A DNA stretch of 64,000 nt from Rhodobacteraceae bacterium M385 (GCA_025141835.1 CP081102.1:2108001-2172000); one strand, 5' to 3'; counted from the stretch's first letter, positions 40,430 through 49,409 are shown. The notes: generated from the sequence alone by a model not told the origin. Translations and numbers: made by a program.

Positions 40430-42832
40430 TTAGTGGTGCGCGGCAGCCCCTTCGCCCCCGCGTGCAATGGCTGCGGCCGCGGCGGCGGCTTCTTCCGCGG
40501 CCTCATCCCACTCAATTGCCTCCGGGACAGAGGTCAGCGCATGGGCCAGAACCTCGGACACATGGGTGACGGGGATGATGTTCAGCCCCTCTTTCACGTT
40601 GTCGGGGATCTCGGCCAAGTCCTTCTCATTCTCTTGCGGAATGAGAACCGTGGTGATCCCGCCGCGCAACGCCGCCAACAGCTTTTCCTTCAAGCCGCCG
40701 ATGGGCATCGCATTGCCGCGCAAGGAAACCTCGCCCGTCATGGCGATATCGCGCTTCACCGGAATGCCCGTCAGGACTGACACGATGGAAGTCACCATTG
40801 CCAGACCGGCACTTGGCCCGTCTTTGGGCGTCGCACCATCGGGGACGTGGACGTGGATATCCATCCGGTCGAACTTCGGCGGCTTCACCCCGATTTCCGG
40901 CGCGATGGAGCGCACATAACTGGCGGCCGCGTCGATGGATTCCTTCATCACATCGCCAAGCTTACCGGTCGTTTTCATCCGTCCCTTACCGGGCAGCTTC
41001 AACGCCTCGATATGCAGCAGATCGCCACCCACGCTTGTGTAGGCAAGGCCCGTGACAACCCCTACAGCATCGGCATCCTCGGCCAAACCGTAGCGATATT
41101 TCTTCACGCCAAGGAAATCACCGAGATTTTCGGGGGTTACAACAACTTCTTCAACCTCTTTGCGCACGATCTTGGTCACGGCCTTCCGCGCCAGTTTGCC
41201 GATTTCCCGCTCCAGATTCCGCACGCCCGCTTCGCGGGTATAGGTCCGGATCATCTCTTGCAGGGCCTCGGGCTCCAGCGTGAATTCATTGGCCTTCAAC
41301 CCGTGGTTTTTCACCTGCTTGGCAATGAGGTGGCGGTTGGCGATTTCCGCCTTCTCGTCCTCGGTGTAGCCAGCCAGCGGGATGATCTCCATCCGGTCCA
41401 GAAGCGGGCCCGGCATGTTGTAGGAGTTCGCCGTGGTCAGGAACATCACGTTCGAGAGGTCATATTCCACCTCTAGATAGTGATCGACGAAGGTGCCGTT
41501 TTGTTCAGGATCAAGAACCTCAAGCATGGCCGACGCCGGATCACCCCGGAAATCCTGCCCCATCTTGTCGATTTCATCCAACAAGATCAGCGGGTTCGTG
41601 GTTTTCGCCTTCTTCAGCGCCTGAATGATCTTACCGGGCATGGAGCCGATATACGTCCGACGATGACCGCGGATTTCAGATTCATCGCGCACCCCACCCA
41701 GAGAAATCCGAATGAACTCGCGCCCCGTGGCCTTGGCCACCGATTTCCCAAGCGAGGTCTTCCCCACACCCGGAGGGCCGACGAGGCACATGATTGGCCC
41801 CTTCAGCTTCTTGGAGCGTTGTTGCACCGCCAGATATTCAACGATGCGCTCTTTGACCTTTTCCAGACCGTAGTGATCGTCGTCCAAGATGGTTTCAGCC
41901 TTGGCCAAGTCCTTCTTAACACGAGACTTTACGCCCCATGGGATGGACAACATCCAATCCAGATAGTTGCGCACAACCGTGGCTTCCGCGCTCATGGGGG
42001 ACATGTTCTTAAGCTTCTTCAGCTCGGCGTCCGCCTTTTCGCGTGCTTCTTTGCTCAGCTTGGTGTTGGCGATCCGCTCGGACAGCTCGGCCACTTCGCC
42101 TTCACCCTCTTCGCCATCGCCCAACTCGCGCTGGATCGCCTTCATCTGTTCGTTCAGATAATATTCGCGCTGGGTCCGCTCCATCTGGGATTTCACGCGG
42201 GTCTTGATCTTCTTCTCGACCTGCAACACGGACATTTCGCCCTGCATCAAGCCATAGACTTTTTCCAGCCGCGCGGCGACTTCGAGGGTTTCCAGAAGGT
42301 CCTGCTTTTGGTCCACCTCAATGCCCAAGTGCCCTGAGACCAGATCGGCCAGCTTGGCCGGATCGTGAGCTTCGGAAACGCTGGCAAGTGCCTCTTCCGG
42401 CACGTTTTTCTTGACCTTGGCGTATTTCTCAAACTCTTCCCCAACGGAACGGGTCAGGGCCGCGATCGCGTCCAGATCACCGGTGGATTCCGACAGTTCC
42501 GTGGCAATCGCCTCAAAGAATGGGTCGGTGTTGGTGAATTCTTCGATGCGCACACGGCGGCGGCCTTCGACCAGCACTTTTACGGTGCCGTCGGGCAGTT
42601 TCAGCAGCTGCAACACATTGGCCAGCACGCCGTTCTCATAAATATCGTCCGCGCCGGGATCATCCTCGGCCGGGTCACGTTGCGACGACAGCAGGATTTG
42701 CTTGTCGTCCTGCATCACTTCCTCCAACGCACGCACGGATTTTTCGCGGCCCACGAAGAGCGGCACAACCATGTGCGGGAACACGACGATGTCGCGCAGG
42801 GGAAGGACGGGATAGATCGTTTGTTCGGACAT
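40430..42832 (-). CDS. lon: ATP-dependent protease Lon
   Basis: 800 residues. N-terminal LON domain (YPVLPLRDIVVFPHMVVPLFVGREKS), coiled-coil, AAA+ module with GPPGVGKTSLGKSVA and DEIDKMGQDFRGDPASAML, and the serine-lysine protease with DGPSAGLAM (catalytic Ser) and PIGGLKEKLLAALRGG (Lys). The tail is short, Ala/Glu-rich and ends in HH. Lon degrades misfolded and regulatory proteins, including CtrA-pathway targets such as CcrM and SciP-type proteins in Caulobacter. A sigma-32-like promoter lies 84 bases upstream, and the gene ends at a strong terminator. Confidence 0.98.
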   Translation of the reverse strand: MSEQTIYPVLPLRDIVVFPHMVVPLFVGREKSVRALEEVMQDDKQILLSSQRDPAEDDPGADDIYENGVLANVLQLLKLPDGTVKVLVEGRRRVRIEEFTNTDPFFEAIATELSESTGDLDAIAALTRSVGEEFEKYAKVKKNVPEEALASVSEAHDPAKLADLVSGHLGIEVDQKQDLLETLEVAARLEKVYGLMQGEMSVLQVEKKIKTRVKSQMERTQREYYLNEQMKAIQRELGDGEEGEGEVAELSERIANTKLSKEAREKADAELKKLKNMSPMSAEATVVRNYLDWMLSIPWGVKSRVKKDLAKAETILDDDHYGLEKVKERIVEYLAVQQRSKKLKGPIMCLVGPPGVGKTSLGKSVAKATGREFIRISLGGVRDESEIRGHRRTYIGSMPGKIIQALKKAKTTNPLILLDEIDKMGQDFRGDPASAMLEVLDPEQNGTFVDHYLEVEYDLSNVMFLTTANSYNMPGPLLDRMEIIPLAGYTEDEKAEIANRHLIAKQVKNHGLKANEFTLEPEALQEMIRTYTREAGVRNLEREIGKLARKAVTKIVRKEVEEVVVTPENLGDFLGVKKYRYGLAEDADAVGVVTGLAYTSVGGDLLHIEALKLPGKGRMKTTGKLGDVMKESIDAAASYVRSIAPEIGVKPPKFDRMDIHVHVPDGATPKDGPSAGLAMVTSIVSVLTGIPVKRDIAMTGEVSLRGNAMPIGGLKEKLLAALRGGITTVLIPQENEKDLAEIPDNVKEGLNIIPVTHVSEVLAHALTSVPEAIEWDEAAEEAAAAAAAIARGGEGAAAHH

Positions 42833-42915
42833 ATTGCCTACTTCCTTGGTCTTAGGCCGAGGGATATGGCCCCGCTTCGCGGCAGCCTAGCCCCCTCCAT
42901 CTTCAGGATTTCTTA

Positions 42916-42944
42916 ACGTGGGGCGCGCAGAATGCAATTTCAAG
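42916..42944 (-). promoter_or_regulatory. RpoH (heat shock) promoter-like sequence of lon
   Basis: On the minus strand CTTGAA (42944-42939), a 15-base spacer and CCCCACGT (42923-42916), close to the RpoH consensus CTTGAA-N13-15-CCCCATNT, about 84 bases before the lon ATG. Confidence 0.6.
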
Positions 42945-43054
42945 CAAACGCGCGGTGCAAAAGTTAGGAAATACTGTGCACCCGCAACCTGGGCTGCACA
43001 ACCGAGATTTGGAGGTTTGCGTTGGGTAAAGCGCAAAATATTGGGGATATTCGG

Positions 43055-43609
43055 TTAGGAAGGCGTTTCATCGAAGGGGCTGAAATCTGGCTGAACCACC
43101 AACCTCGTTGGATCGGGGTGCAACCGCTGCACCGGGATACCGATCAGGTCGCTTAGGGTCTGCGAATATCGCTGTATCACCGGGTCCCCCTCCAAGCCGT
43201 GCGCAATCATCCGGGGCTTCTTACCGGCAGCGCGAAGCCAAAGCTGTTCGCCCTTATGGGTCTTGTAGTTGGCTTTCCCGATCTCGCCCGTGGACAGGCG
43301 CTTGGCGAAAATGCCCGCCCGAAGGCCCTCGGCGGGATAGGTGCGGGAACCAAAAGCACCGACGGTGCGGACATAATGCGGAGTAATGATGAGCCAGACA
43401 CCAAGGGCGCTCCATAACACACCAATCACGGCCCAGAACAACAGCGCGACAATCACCGCGATGGCGAGGAAAATCAGGTCGAACACCCCTTCCCGCGCGG
43501 CCAGGTAAAGGATCATCACCCCAAAGGTCGCGATACCGCCAAGAACCGCGCTGACCAAAAGCGCGATGCCGAGGTTCATTTTTCCATTGAAAACTACACG
43601 TTCGGTCAT
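43055..43609 (-). CDS. Hypothetical protein with two N-terminal transmembrane helices
   Basis: 184 residues. Two hydrophobic helices (GIALLVSAVLGGIATFGVMILYL and FLAIAVIVALLFWAVIGVLWSALGVWLI) are followed by a soluble domain of about 115 residues with TPHYVRTVGAFGSRTYPAEGLRAGIFAKRLSTGEIGKANYKTHKGEQLWLRAAGKKPR, which resembles the Bacterial PH (bPH)-like/DUF-type C-terminal domains of small membrane proteins. I do not assign a function. It lies between lon and tgt on the minus strand. Confidence 0.7.
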   Translation of the reverse strand: MTERVVFNGKMNLGIALLVSAVLGGIATFGVMILYLAAREGVFDLIFLAIAVIVALLFWAVIGVLWSALGVWLIITPHYVRTVGAFGSRTYPAEGLRAGIFAKRLSTGEIGKANYKTHKGEQLWLRAAGKKPRMIAHGLEGDPVIQRYSQTLSDLIGIPVQRLHPDPTRLVVQPDFSPFDETPS

Positions 43610-43692
43610 GGCCGCTCCAATCGAGACTGGCGGTCATTGTGCATTTTGCGCGTCGACTTGGATAGCTGCGGAAAACCCGCGGCTCTGACACC

Positions 43693-44823
43693 TTACAGAA
43701 CCGCGATATCGCCCTGCGCACGCTCTGCGTGAAAACGCGCCTCAAACCCGGCGAAATCATCGGCGGCGATGGCGTCCCGCATCTCGGCCATAAGCTGTTG
43801 ATAGTAATGCAGATTGTGCCACGTCAGCAGCATCCCCGAGATCATTTCCTGGCTGCGGAAAACGTGGTGCAGATAGGCACGGGAATAATTGGCGCAGGCG
43901 GGGCATGTGCAGTTTTCATCCAGCGGGCGCGGGTCATCGGCGTGACGCGCGTTCTTGATGTTAACCTGTCCGCGCCGTGTCCAAGCCTGCCCCGTACGGC
44001 CAGAGCGGGACGGCAGTACGCAGTCCATCATATCAATGCCACGCTTCACCGCGCCGACGATATCGTCGGGCTTGCCCACGCCCATCAGATAGCGCGGCTT
44101 GTCGGTGGGAAGTTGATCCGGCGCGAAATCGAGACAGCCGAACATGGCCTCCTGCCCCTCGCCCACGGCCAGGCCGCCGACGGCATAGCCATCAAACTCG
44201 ATCTCGCGGAGCGCCTTGGCGGATTCTTCGCGCAGGTCTTGCTCCAGCCCGCCTTGCTGAATGCCAAACAGCGCATAGCCGGGACGGTCGCCGAACGCCT
44301 CTTTCGAGCGCGCGGCCCACCGCATGGACAGACGCATGGAATCCTCCAGCGCCCTGCGATCCGCAGGCAACGCCGGGCATTCGTCGAAGCACATGACGAT
44401 ATCGCTGCCCAGAAGCTTCTGAATTTCCATAGAGCGTTCGGGCGACAGCAGGTGTTTCGACCCGTCGATATGGCTGCGGAAGGTCACGCCCTCCTCGGTC
44501 AGTTTGCGCAGGTCGGCCAGCGACATCACCTGAAACCCGCCCGAGTCCGTCAGGATCGGTTTGTCCCAGTTCATGAATTTATGCAGCCCGCCAAGGTTAG
44601 CAATCCGCTCAGCGGTCGGGCGCAACATCAGGTGATAGGTGTTGCCGAGCAAAATATCCGCCCCCGTCGCCGCAACGCTTTCGGGCATCATCGCCTTCAC
44701 CGTCGCCGCCGTACCCACGGGCATGAAGGCGGGCGTGCGAATGTCGCCGCGCGGGGTGGAGATGACGCCCGTACGGGCCTTGCCCGAGGTCGCGTTGAGG
44801 CTGAAAGAGAAGCGTTTTGTCAT
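43693..44823 (-). CDS. tgt: Queuine tRNA-ribosyltransferase
   Basis: 376 residues. It has TPRGDIRTPAFMPVGTAATVKAM near the start, the catalytic DSGGFQVMSL, GGLAVGEG, the nucleophile region DCVLPSRSGRTGQAWTRRG with the active Asp, and the zinc site CTCPACANYSRAYLHH. The enzyme exchanges guanine-34 for preQ1 in tRNA-Asp, Asn, His and Tyr. Context is coherent: gluQ and two tRNA-Asp(GUC) genes are in the same window. It is the first of a minus-strand pair with the membrane protein that follows. Assignment is firm. Confidence 0.97.
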   Translation of the reverse strand: MTKRFSFSLNATSGKARTGVISTPRGDIRTPAFMPVGTAATVKAMMPESVAATGADILLGNTYHLMLRPTAERIANLGGLHKFMNWDKPILTDSGGFQVMSLADLRKLTEEGVTFRSHIDGSKHLLSPERSMEIQKLLGSDIVMCFDECPALPADRRALEDSMRLSMRWAARSKEAFGDRPGYALFGIQQGGLEQDLREESAKALREIEFDGYAVGGLAVGEGQEAMFGCLDFAPDQLPTDKPRYLMGVGKPDDIVGAVKRGIDMMDCVLPSRSGRTGQAWTRRGQVNIKNARHADDPRPLDENCTCPACANYSRAYLHHVFRSQEMISGMLLTWHNLHYYQQLMAEMRDAIAADDFAGFEARFHAERAQGDIAVL

Positions 44824-44896
44824 ACCGCCAGCCCATAGCGGCGCGGCGCGAGAATTGCAAAGGGGCGCCTATGCCCGGTAGCGCCCCCTACCCGCT

Positions 44897-45079
44897 TTAT
44901 TTGCGTTTGCGGCCCGCCGATGCGCGACGAAGCCCAAGTGCGGACAACACCCGCCGCCGATGCGCACGGCGTCGATCCACACGTTGCGCCACTTGCAATT
45001 GTGCAAATTGGTCTCTCTCTTCGATGATTCCCGTTCGGGGGCGTTCGGGGATATGAATTCTGCGTATAATCTCATGCAT
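44897..45079 (-). CDS. Small Arg-rich protein, divergent from LysR regulator
   Basis: A 60-codon frame starting at 45079 with a GAGGG ribosome site nine bases before the ATG. The product (IIRRIHIPERPRTGIIEERDQFAQLQ then an Arg-rich tail RVDRRRAHRRRVLSALGLRR) is highly basic, with 16 or so Arg. It is similar in spirit to DUF1127-like basic peptides but lacks their conserved end. It lies 105 bases from a divergent LysR gene, an arrangement usual for LysR-controlled targets. I cannot exclude a spurious frame. Confidence 0.45.
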   Translation of the reverse strand: MHEIIRRIHIPERPRTGIIEERDQFAQLQVAQRVDRRRAHRRRVLSALGLRRASAGRKRK

Positions 45080-45183
45080 GGCTTGTTTCCCTCTGTGATT
45101 AAGCCATAATTGCCACGAAGCACCGCGCTGATGCGACAGGCAGGATCGTGGGTCGCTTTTCATTTTTGCAAAGGATGGTGGTG

Positions 45184-46014
45184 ATGTGGGATGATTTGGC
45201 GCTTTTCTCTGCCGTTGCCCGCCACGGCAGTTTAACCGCCGCAGCCGCGCAAACCGGAACCAGCGCCGCAACCTTGAGCCGCCGCATGAAGGCGCTGGAA
45301 GCCGCAATGGAAAGGCCGCTCTTTTTACACGGGCGCGATGGCTATGCCCTCTCGTCCGAGGGGCGGGAACTGCTCCAAAAGACCGAACGTATGGAGGCCG
45401 CCGCCGCCGACATCGAGGTTTGGCGTAGCGCGCAACCCGGCAAACGCCGCGTCAGGATTTCCGCTGGCACTTGGACATCCGAGTTTTTGGCCAGTGGGTT
45501 CAATGACATCTGGCAACCCAGTTTCGATTGGGTGCCGGAGTTCTTGTCGGGCGAGACCTTCTTCGACATTGCCCGCCGACAGATTGATATCGGCATTCGC
45601 AACCGCCGCCCGGATCAGCCTTGGCTGGCGGGGCGACAGACGGGGACGGTGGCTTTTGCCGCCTACGGGCTCGACGCCGGCATCACCGGCTGGATCGGCG
45701 CAGGCGGTGACCGGGCCGCGACCCCTACTGCGCGTTGGCTGGAGGCCAATCACTCAAACGATATCGTCACCCGCGCCAATGACGCCACGCTGGCCGTGGC
45801 GATGGCAAAGCAAGGCGTTGGGCGGGTGATCTTGCCGCTTTTTATCGGCGCGACCTTGGCCCCTATGGTGCAACTCGGCCCCCCCATCGCAGAGCTAACC
45901 CACGAGCAATGGCTGGTCTGCCATCACGAGGGACGCCACGACCCGCCCGTGCGCCACGCCTTGACCGCGCTGGCCGGATTCCTGACTTCCGCCACCCGTG
46001 GCATAGCGTCCTGA
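45184..46014 (+). CDS. LysR-type transcriptional regulator
   Basis: 276 residues. The N-terminal helix-turn-helix is MWDDLALFSAVARHGSLTAAAAQTGTSAATLSRRMKALEAAMERPLF, the canonical LysR opening, followed by a linker helix (QKTERMEAAAADIEVW) and an effector-binding domain (RVRISAGTWTSEFLA onward). I placed the start at the ATG at 45184, with AAGG ten bases upstream. LysR proteins commonly activate a divergent gene; the Arg-rich small frame at 44897-45079 is the only candidate here. The inducer is not predictable. Confidence 0.88.
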   Translation: MWDDLALFSAVARHGSLTAAAAQTGTSAATLSRRMKALEAAMERPLFLHGRDGYALSSEGRELLQKTERMEAAAADIEVWRSAQPGKRRVRISAGTWTSEFLASGFNDIWQPSFDWVPEFLSGETFFDIARRQIDIGIRNRRPDQPWLAGRQTGTVAFAAYGLDAGITGWIGAGGDRAATPTARWLEANHSNDIVTRANDATLAVAMAKQGVGRVILPLFIGATLAPMVQLGPPIAELTHEQWLVCHHEGRHDPPVRHALTALAGFLTSATRGIAS

Positions 46015-46116
46015 CGCCAAGAGAACGCAGTTTCGGGCGAGATCGGCGCTCTGCCTCCCTTTACGCCCTCCTCCCCAATCCTTATATCTTTGCTCAGATA
46101 TGAACCGGGAATGACC

Positions 46117-46479
46117 ATGACCGAACAGACACCACAGATGGAAGGCGCACCACTGATCGCGCCCTCGTCCACCGACCACCCCCTTTACGATACGATCGTG
46201 GAGGCGTGTCGTTCCGTATATGACCCTGAAATTCCAGTGAATATTTTCGATCTTGGGTTGATCTACACGATCGACATCGGGGCCGAGAACGAGGTGTCTA
46301 TCACCATGTCCCTCACCGCACCGGGGTGTCCGGTGGCTGGCGAAATGCCCGGTTGGGTCGCCGACGCGGTAGAGCCGTTGGACGGCGTGAAGCAGGTTGA
46401 CGTGCAACTCACCTGGGAGCCGCCCTGGGGCATGGACATGATGTCCGACGAAGCCCGCCTTGAACTGGGCTTTATGTAA
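46117..46479 (+). CDS. SufT/MIP18-like (DUF59) Fe-S assembly protein
   Basis: 120 residues. The core VDPEIPVNIFDLGLIYTIDI-type segment (here CRSVYDPEIPVNIFDLGLIY) and the Cys-containing TAPGCPVAGEMPGWVADAVE stretch are typical of the MIP18/SufT family, which assists maturation of Fe-S proteins. The start at 46117 has GGGA seven bases upstream; an ATG at 46111 is possible. A 6-bp inverted repeat ATATCT/AGATAT lies just upstream at 46084-46101. In Rhodobacterales SufT often accompanies the suf operon; here it is separate but an A-type carrier gene lies 1 kb downstream. Confidence 0.86.
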   Translation: MTEQTPQMEGAPLIAPSSTDHPLYDTIVEACRSVYDPEIPVNIFDLGLIYTIDIGAENEVSITMSLTAPGCPVAGEMPGWVADAVEPLDGVKQVDVQLTWEPPWGMDMMSDEARLELGFM

Positions 46480-46688
46480 GCACGGCCACCCTGCCCTGAC
46501 GCGTTCTGCGACGGTGTAAAGGCAGGCTTTCCTTACGTAGCCTAGTGGTTTCCCTTGCTTGTCCCCAAGGCCCGGTCCTGCCATCCTTCCTGAAGGGGAA
46601 TATTTTGGAAGGGGACGGCGTATCTTGCGCTGTCATCGGGGTGCTGGCTTAGGTCTGCACCCTGAGGAAACAGGATCATACACAACAA

Positions 46689-47381
46689 ATGGCAGCCTAT
46701 ACATTTGCCGCATTATTTCTTGCCCATGTGATCGCGGATTACGTGCTGCAAACCACTTGGATGGTCGTAAACAAGAAACGTCCCATCGCCATGGCCGCCC
46801 ATATCGGGCTGGTGCTGGGGACGATGTGTTTGACCACACTGACATTGAACCCGTGGTTTCTGGCCCTTGCGGCGCTGCATCTATGGATCGACATTGTGAA
46901 GACCTATGCGATGCCCGAAGGCTTGGGGGCCTATGTGGCCGATCAAGTGTTGCACGTCGCCTCGATCGCGGGAATCGCTCTGTTGGCGCCGCAGATATGG
47001 CCGATGAGCCCCTTGGCAGAGGTCGAGGTGGTTCATATTCCACTATATTACATGATTATCGGCGGCGTCGTCTTTGCCGCCCGCGGCGGGCAGTATGCCG
47101 TGGCGATGCTGATGGCCGGGCGCGGGCCCGGATCGGGCCATGGGGTCTTGTTGGGATGGGTTGAGCGTGCGGCGCTATGTGTCGTGCTCATCGGCGGATG
47201 GCAGATCTGGCCCCTGCTTCTAACCGCGGTGATCGCGGTAAAGGGACTCTACCTCGGGATCAGCTTTGCGGGCCGTGACAATGGCGCAAGGTACCGTCTG
47301 CTATTGGGCACTGCGGTCAGCCTCGCGTGGGGATTGGCGGTGGCGGTGCCCATGGCATTGGCGATGCCGATGATGCATTGA
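46689..47381 (+). CDS. DUF3307 membrane protein
   Basis: 230 residues, highly hydrophobic with about seven helices. The N-terminus FAALFLAHVIADYVLQTTWMVVNKKRPIAMAAHIGLV has the His and Asp pattern of DUF3307 (HVIADY..Q..W..H), a family of multi-pass proteins of unknown function. A later WIDIVKTYA motif and conserved His in DQVLHVASI also match. No strong ribosome site is visible before the ATG. Function unknown; the gene lies between two Fe-S assembly genes. Confidence 0.75.
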   Translation: MAAYTFAALFLAHVIADYVLQTTWMVVNKKRPIAMAAHIGLVLGTMCLTTLTLNPWFLALAALHLWIDIVKTYAMPEGLGAYVADQVLHVASIAGIALLAPQIWPMSPLAEVEVVHIPLYYMIIGGVVFAARGGQYAVAMLMAGRGPGSGHGVLLGWVERAALCVVLIGGWQIWPLLLTAVIAVKGLYLGISFAGRDNGARYRLLLGTAVSLAWGLAVAVPMALAMPMMH

Positions 47382-47464
47382 TGTCCGAGCGTTCCACTCA
47401 GGCTTGAGAAAGCGCCGCGTGAGGCCTACATTAGAGGTCAAGCAGTCACAGGAAAGCCAAGCCC

Positions 47465-47845
47465 ATGTTCGGTATCCCCGGGAAACAGGCCGTCACCATG
47501 ACGGATAAAGCCGCCAAGCAGATCGCCAAGCTGATGCAGCAAGGTGGCACGCAGGGCTTGCGCATTGGCGTCAAGAAGGGCGGCTGCGCGGGCATGGAAT
47601 ACACCATGGAATACGTGTCCGAGATTGATCCGCTCGATGAAGTGGTGGAACAAGACGACGCCCGTGTAATGATCGCGCCGATGGCGCAGATGTTTTTGTT
47701 TGGCACCGAGATTGATTACGAAGTGTCGCTGCTGGAGGCCTCGTTCCAGTTCCGCAATCCGAATGTGACGGACGCCTGCGGTTGCGGTGAGTCGATCAAG
47801 TTCAAGGACATGGACGAGTTGCAGGCCGAGAGCGCATCTTCGTGA
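47465..47845 (+). CDS. A-type iron-sulfur carrier (SufA/ErpA-like)
   Basis: 126 residues. HesB-family layout: TMTDKAAKQIAKLM, then GLRIGVKKGGCAGMEYTMEYV with the first ligand Cys, and the C-terminal pair in NVTDACGCGESIKF. The three cysteines have the A-type spacing. Such proteins carry Fe-S clusters from the scaffold to target enzymes. The neighbours SufT-like and NifU-like genes in the same window fit the pathway. Genes on both sides are on the same strand with a 25-base gap to the TfoX-like gene. Confidence 0.92.
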   Translation: MFGIPGKQAVTMTDKAAKQIAKLMQQGGTQGLRIGVKKGGCAGMEYTMEYVSEIDPLDEVVEQDDARVMIAPMAQMFLFGTEIDYEVSLLEASFQFRNPNVTDACGCGESIKFKDMDELQAESASS

Positions 47846-47869
47846 GCACTTGGTCATGAGCGCGTCGGC

Positions 47870-48199
47870 ATGAGCGTTTCAGAAGAAGAGATCGCCCACG
47901 CGCTGGAGCTTTTCGACGGGCTCGGAGGGCTAAGCACCCGCAAGATGATGGGTGGTTTGTGCATCTACCATGAAGGCACGATTTTTGCGCTGTTAATGTC
48001 CGACGGTCAGTTGCACCTCAAGGGCGCAGGTGAGTTTCGCGACGTGTTGGAGGCCGAAGGTTGCACCCGCTGGACCTACGAGCGCGAAGGGGCAAAGCGA
48101 AAGCCTACAGCCATGCCCTATTGGACGATGCCTGAGGCGGCTTTGGACGACCCGGAAGAAGCGGTCGCATGGGCACGGCGGGCTTTGGCGTATCTGTAG
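47870..48199 (+). CDS. TfoX N-terminal domain protein
   Basis: 109 residues. Motifs ELFDGLGGLSTRKMMGGLCIYHEGTIFALLMSDGQLHLKG match the TfoX N-terminal domain, which folds as a small alpha/beta unit. Full-length TfoX/Sxy regulates competence in gamma-proteobacteria, but single-domain versions in alphaproteobacteria have unknown roles. It follows the A-type carrier by 25 bases and is followed by the 30-bp palindrome array. Confidence 0.85.
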   Translation: MSVSEEEIAHALELFDGLGGLSTRKMMGGLCIYHEGTIFALLMSDGQLHLKGAGEFRDVLEAEGCTRWTYEREGAKRKPTAMPYWTMPEAALDDPEEAVAWARRALAYL

Positions 48200-48266
48200 C
48201 GGTTCGGTGTGACGTGTGGGGCTCACGCCTGAACGTGCTTTCGATGCCCCCCAAACGCACCCTCCA

Positions 48267-48434
48267 TTGGGGGCCAGCCCCCAAACGCACCCTTCATTGG
48301 GGGCCAGCCCCCAAACGCACCCTTCATTGGGGGCCAGCCCCCAAACGCACCCTTCATTGGGGGCCAGCCCCCAAACGCTTCCTTCATTGGGGGCCAGCCC
48401 CCAAACGCTTCCTTCATTGGGGGCCAGCCCCCAA
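48267..48434. repeat. Tandem array, exact 30-bp period, six palindromes
   Basis: Six copies of TTGGGGGC-CA-GCCCCCAA start at 48267, 48297, 48327, 48357, 48387 and 48417, an exact 30-bp period; the linkers read ACGCACCCTTCA or ACGCTTCCTTCA. The array lies between the TfoX-like stop and the oxygenase stop (convergent genes). Each centre is a 2-base CA between perfect 8-bp arms, like the 35-bp array at 20763. Confidence 0.95.
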
Positions 48435-48488
48435 ACCCCCGGAGTTGTACAGCCAAGATGAAGGAGGAGCCGCGCGTGTGGGGCGGGG

Positions 48489-49409
48489 TTAGGAGGCGTC
48501 TTGCAGGTGGGTGTAGGTTTCCTGATAGCGTTTTGAGAGGTGATCGCCTGCGGTGATTGGCGGCGCGCCGATCGGGGCGACGTTTGTGTCAAAGGCAGGA
48601 TTGAAGAACAAGGGGATCGAGATGCGTTCCCGGGCGCCGCCGATCACTCGGTGAGGGGTGGCGCGGATTTGGCCGCCTTCGGGCAGGTTGGCTGTCCACA
48701 TCTCGAGCATTTCACCGAAGTTGATGATGAAGGTGCCCGGCGCGGCCTGCACCGGCACCCAAGTGCCGTCGCGCAGTTGCACTTCCAGGCCCGGTTGACC
48801 ATCGGTGGCAAGAAGCGTGAGACAGCCGTAATCGGTGTGGGCAGCGATACCGAAGTCTTTATCTCCGGCCCAGGTGGGGCGTTCAGGGTAGTAGTTGCCG
48901 CGCAAGAGCGCCATGGGTTTGGTGAACTTATCGGCGAAGAAGTTCGGGTCAGCGCCAATGGCCGCAGAGATGCCTTGCAGCAGTTCCAGCGATATGGCGC
49001 GGGCTTTGGTGAAGTAGCGCTCCACCGTGGCTTGGAACGCGGGCGGCGCGGAGGGCCATTGGTTCGGCGCATAGACAGGTAGGCGCGCGAAGGGATCATC
49101 CTTGGGCAACTCAACGCCGCAATCGAAGACCTCTTTATAGTCTGGGTTGGCATTGGGATCGACTTGTTCGGACCCTGCCCCGCCCCACCCGCGGTTGGAG
49201 CCGGTGACATTCATGTTCACCGCTTGCTTGGTCGCGGCGCTGCCTTTGAAGAAGGCGCGGTAGGCGGCGATAGTGTCTTCCACGTCGGCGGCACTTAGCG
49301 CGGTGTTGTGGAGGGTCAGGAAGCCCACCTCCTCGGCGCCTTGTTTGGTGGCCGCCAACGCCGTGGGATCACCGGCGACAAGGGCTTGGGCGTCAATATG
49401 CGGGATCAT
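48489..49409 (-). CDS. Isopenicillin-N-synthase-like 2-oxoglutarate/Fe(II) oxygenase
   Basis: 306 residues. Start chosen at 49409, with AGGAGG six bases upstream; further upstream codons lack a ribosome site. The DIOX_N part contains GFLTLHNTALSAADVEDTIAAYRAFF. The iron site is in IAAHTDYGCLTLLA (HxD) and RATPHRVIGG (distal His), with RISIPLFF providing the 2-oxoglutarate Arg. This is the bacterial IPNS-like family seen often beside purine or ureide catabolism genes; here it is alone, divergent from tpiA. The substrate is unknown. Confidence 0.9.
   Translation of the reverse strand: MIPHIDAQALVAGDPTALAATKQGAEEVGFLTLHNTALSAADVEDTIAAYRAFFKGSAATKQAVNMNVTGSNRGWGGAGSEQVDPNANPDYKEVFDCGVELPKDDPFARLPVYAPNQWPSAPPAFQATVERYFTKARAISLELLQGISAAIGADPNFFADKFTKPMALLRGNYYPERPTWAGDKDFGIAAHTDYGCLTLLATDGQPGLEVQLRDGTWVPVQAAPGTFIINFGEMLEMWTANLPEGGQIRATPHRVIGGARERISIPLFFNPAFDTNVAPIGAPPITAGDHLSKRYQETYTHLQDAS

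Noticed and set aside
43729..44838. Plus-strand frame of 369 codons opposite tgt
   Set aside because: It is the mirror of the tgt coding strand and has no domain; tgt motifs are complete on the minus strand.
48169..48592. Open frames across the 30-bp array
   Set aside because: Period-10 residue repeats that follow directly from the DNA repeat and conflict across strands.
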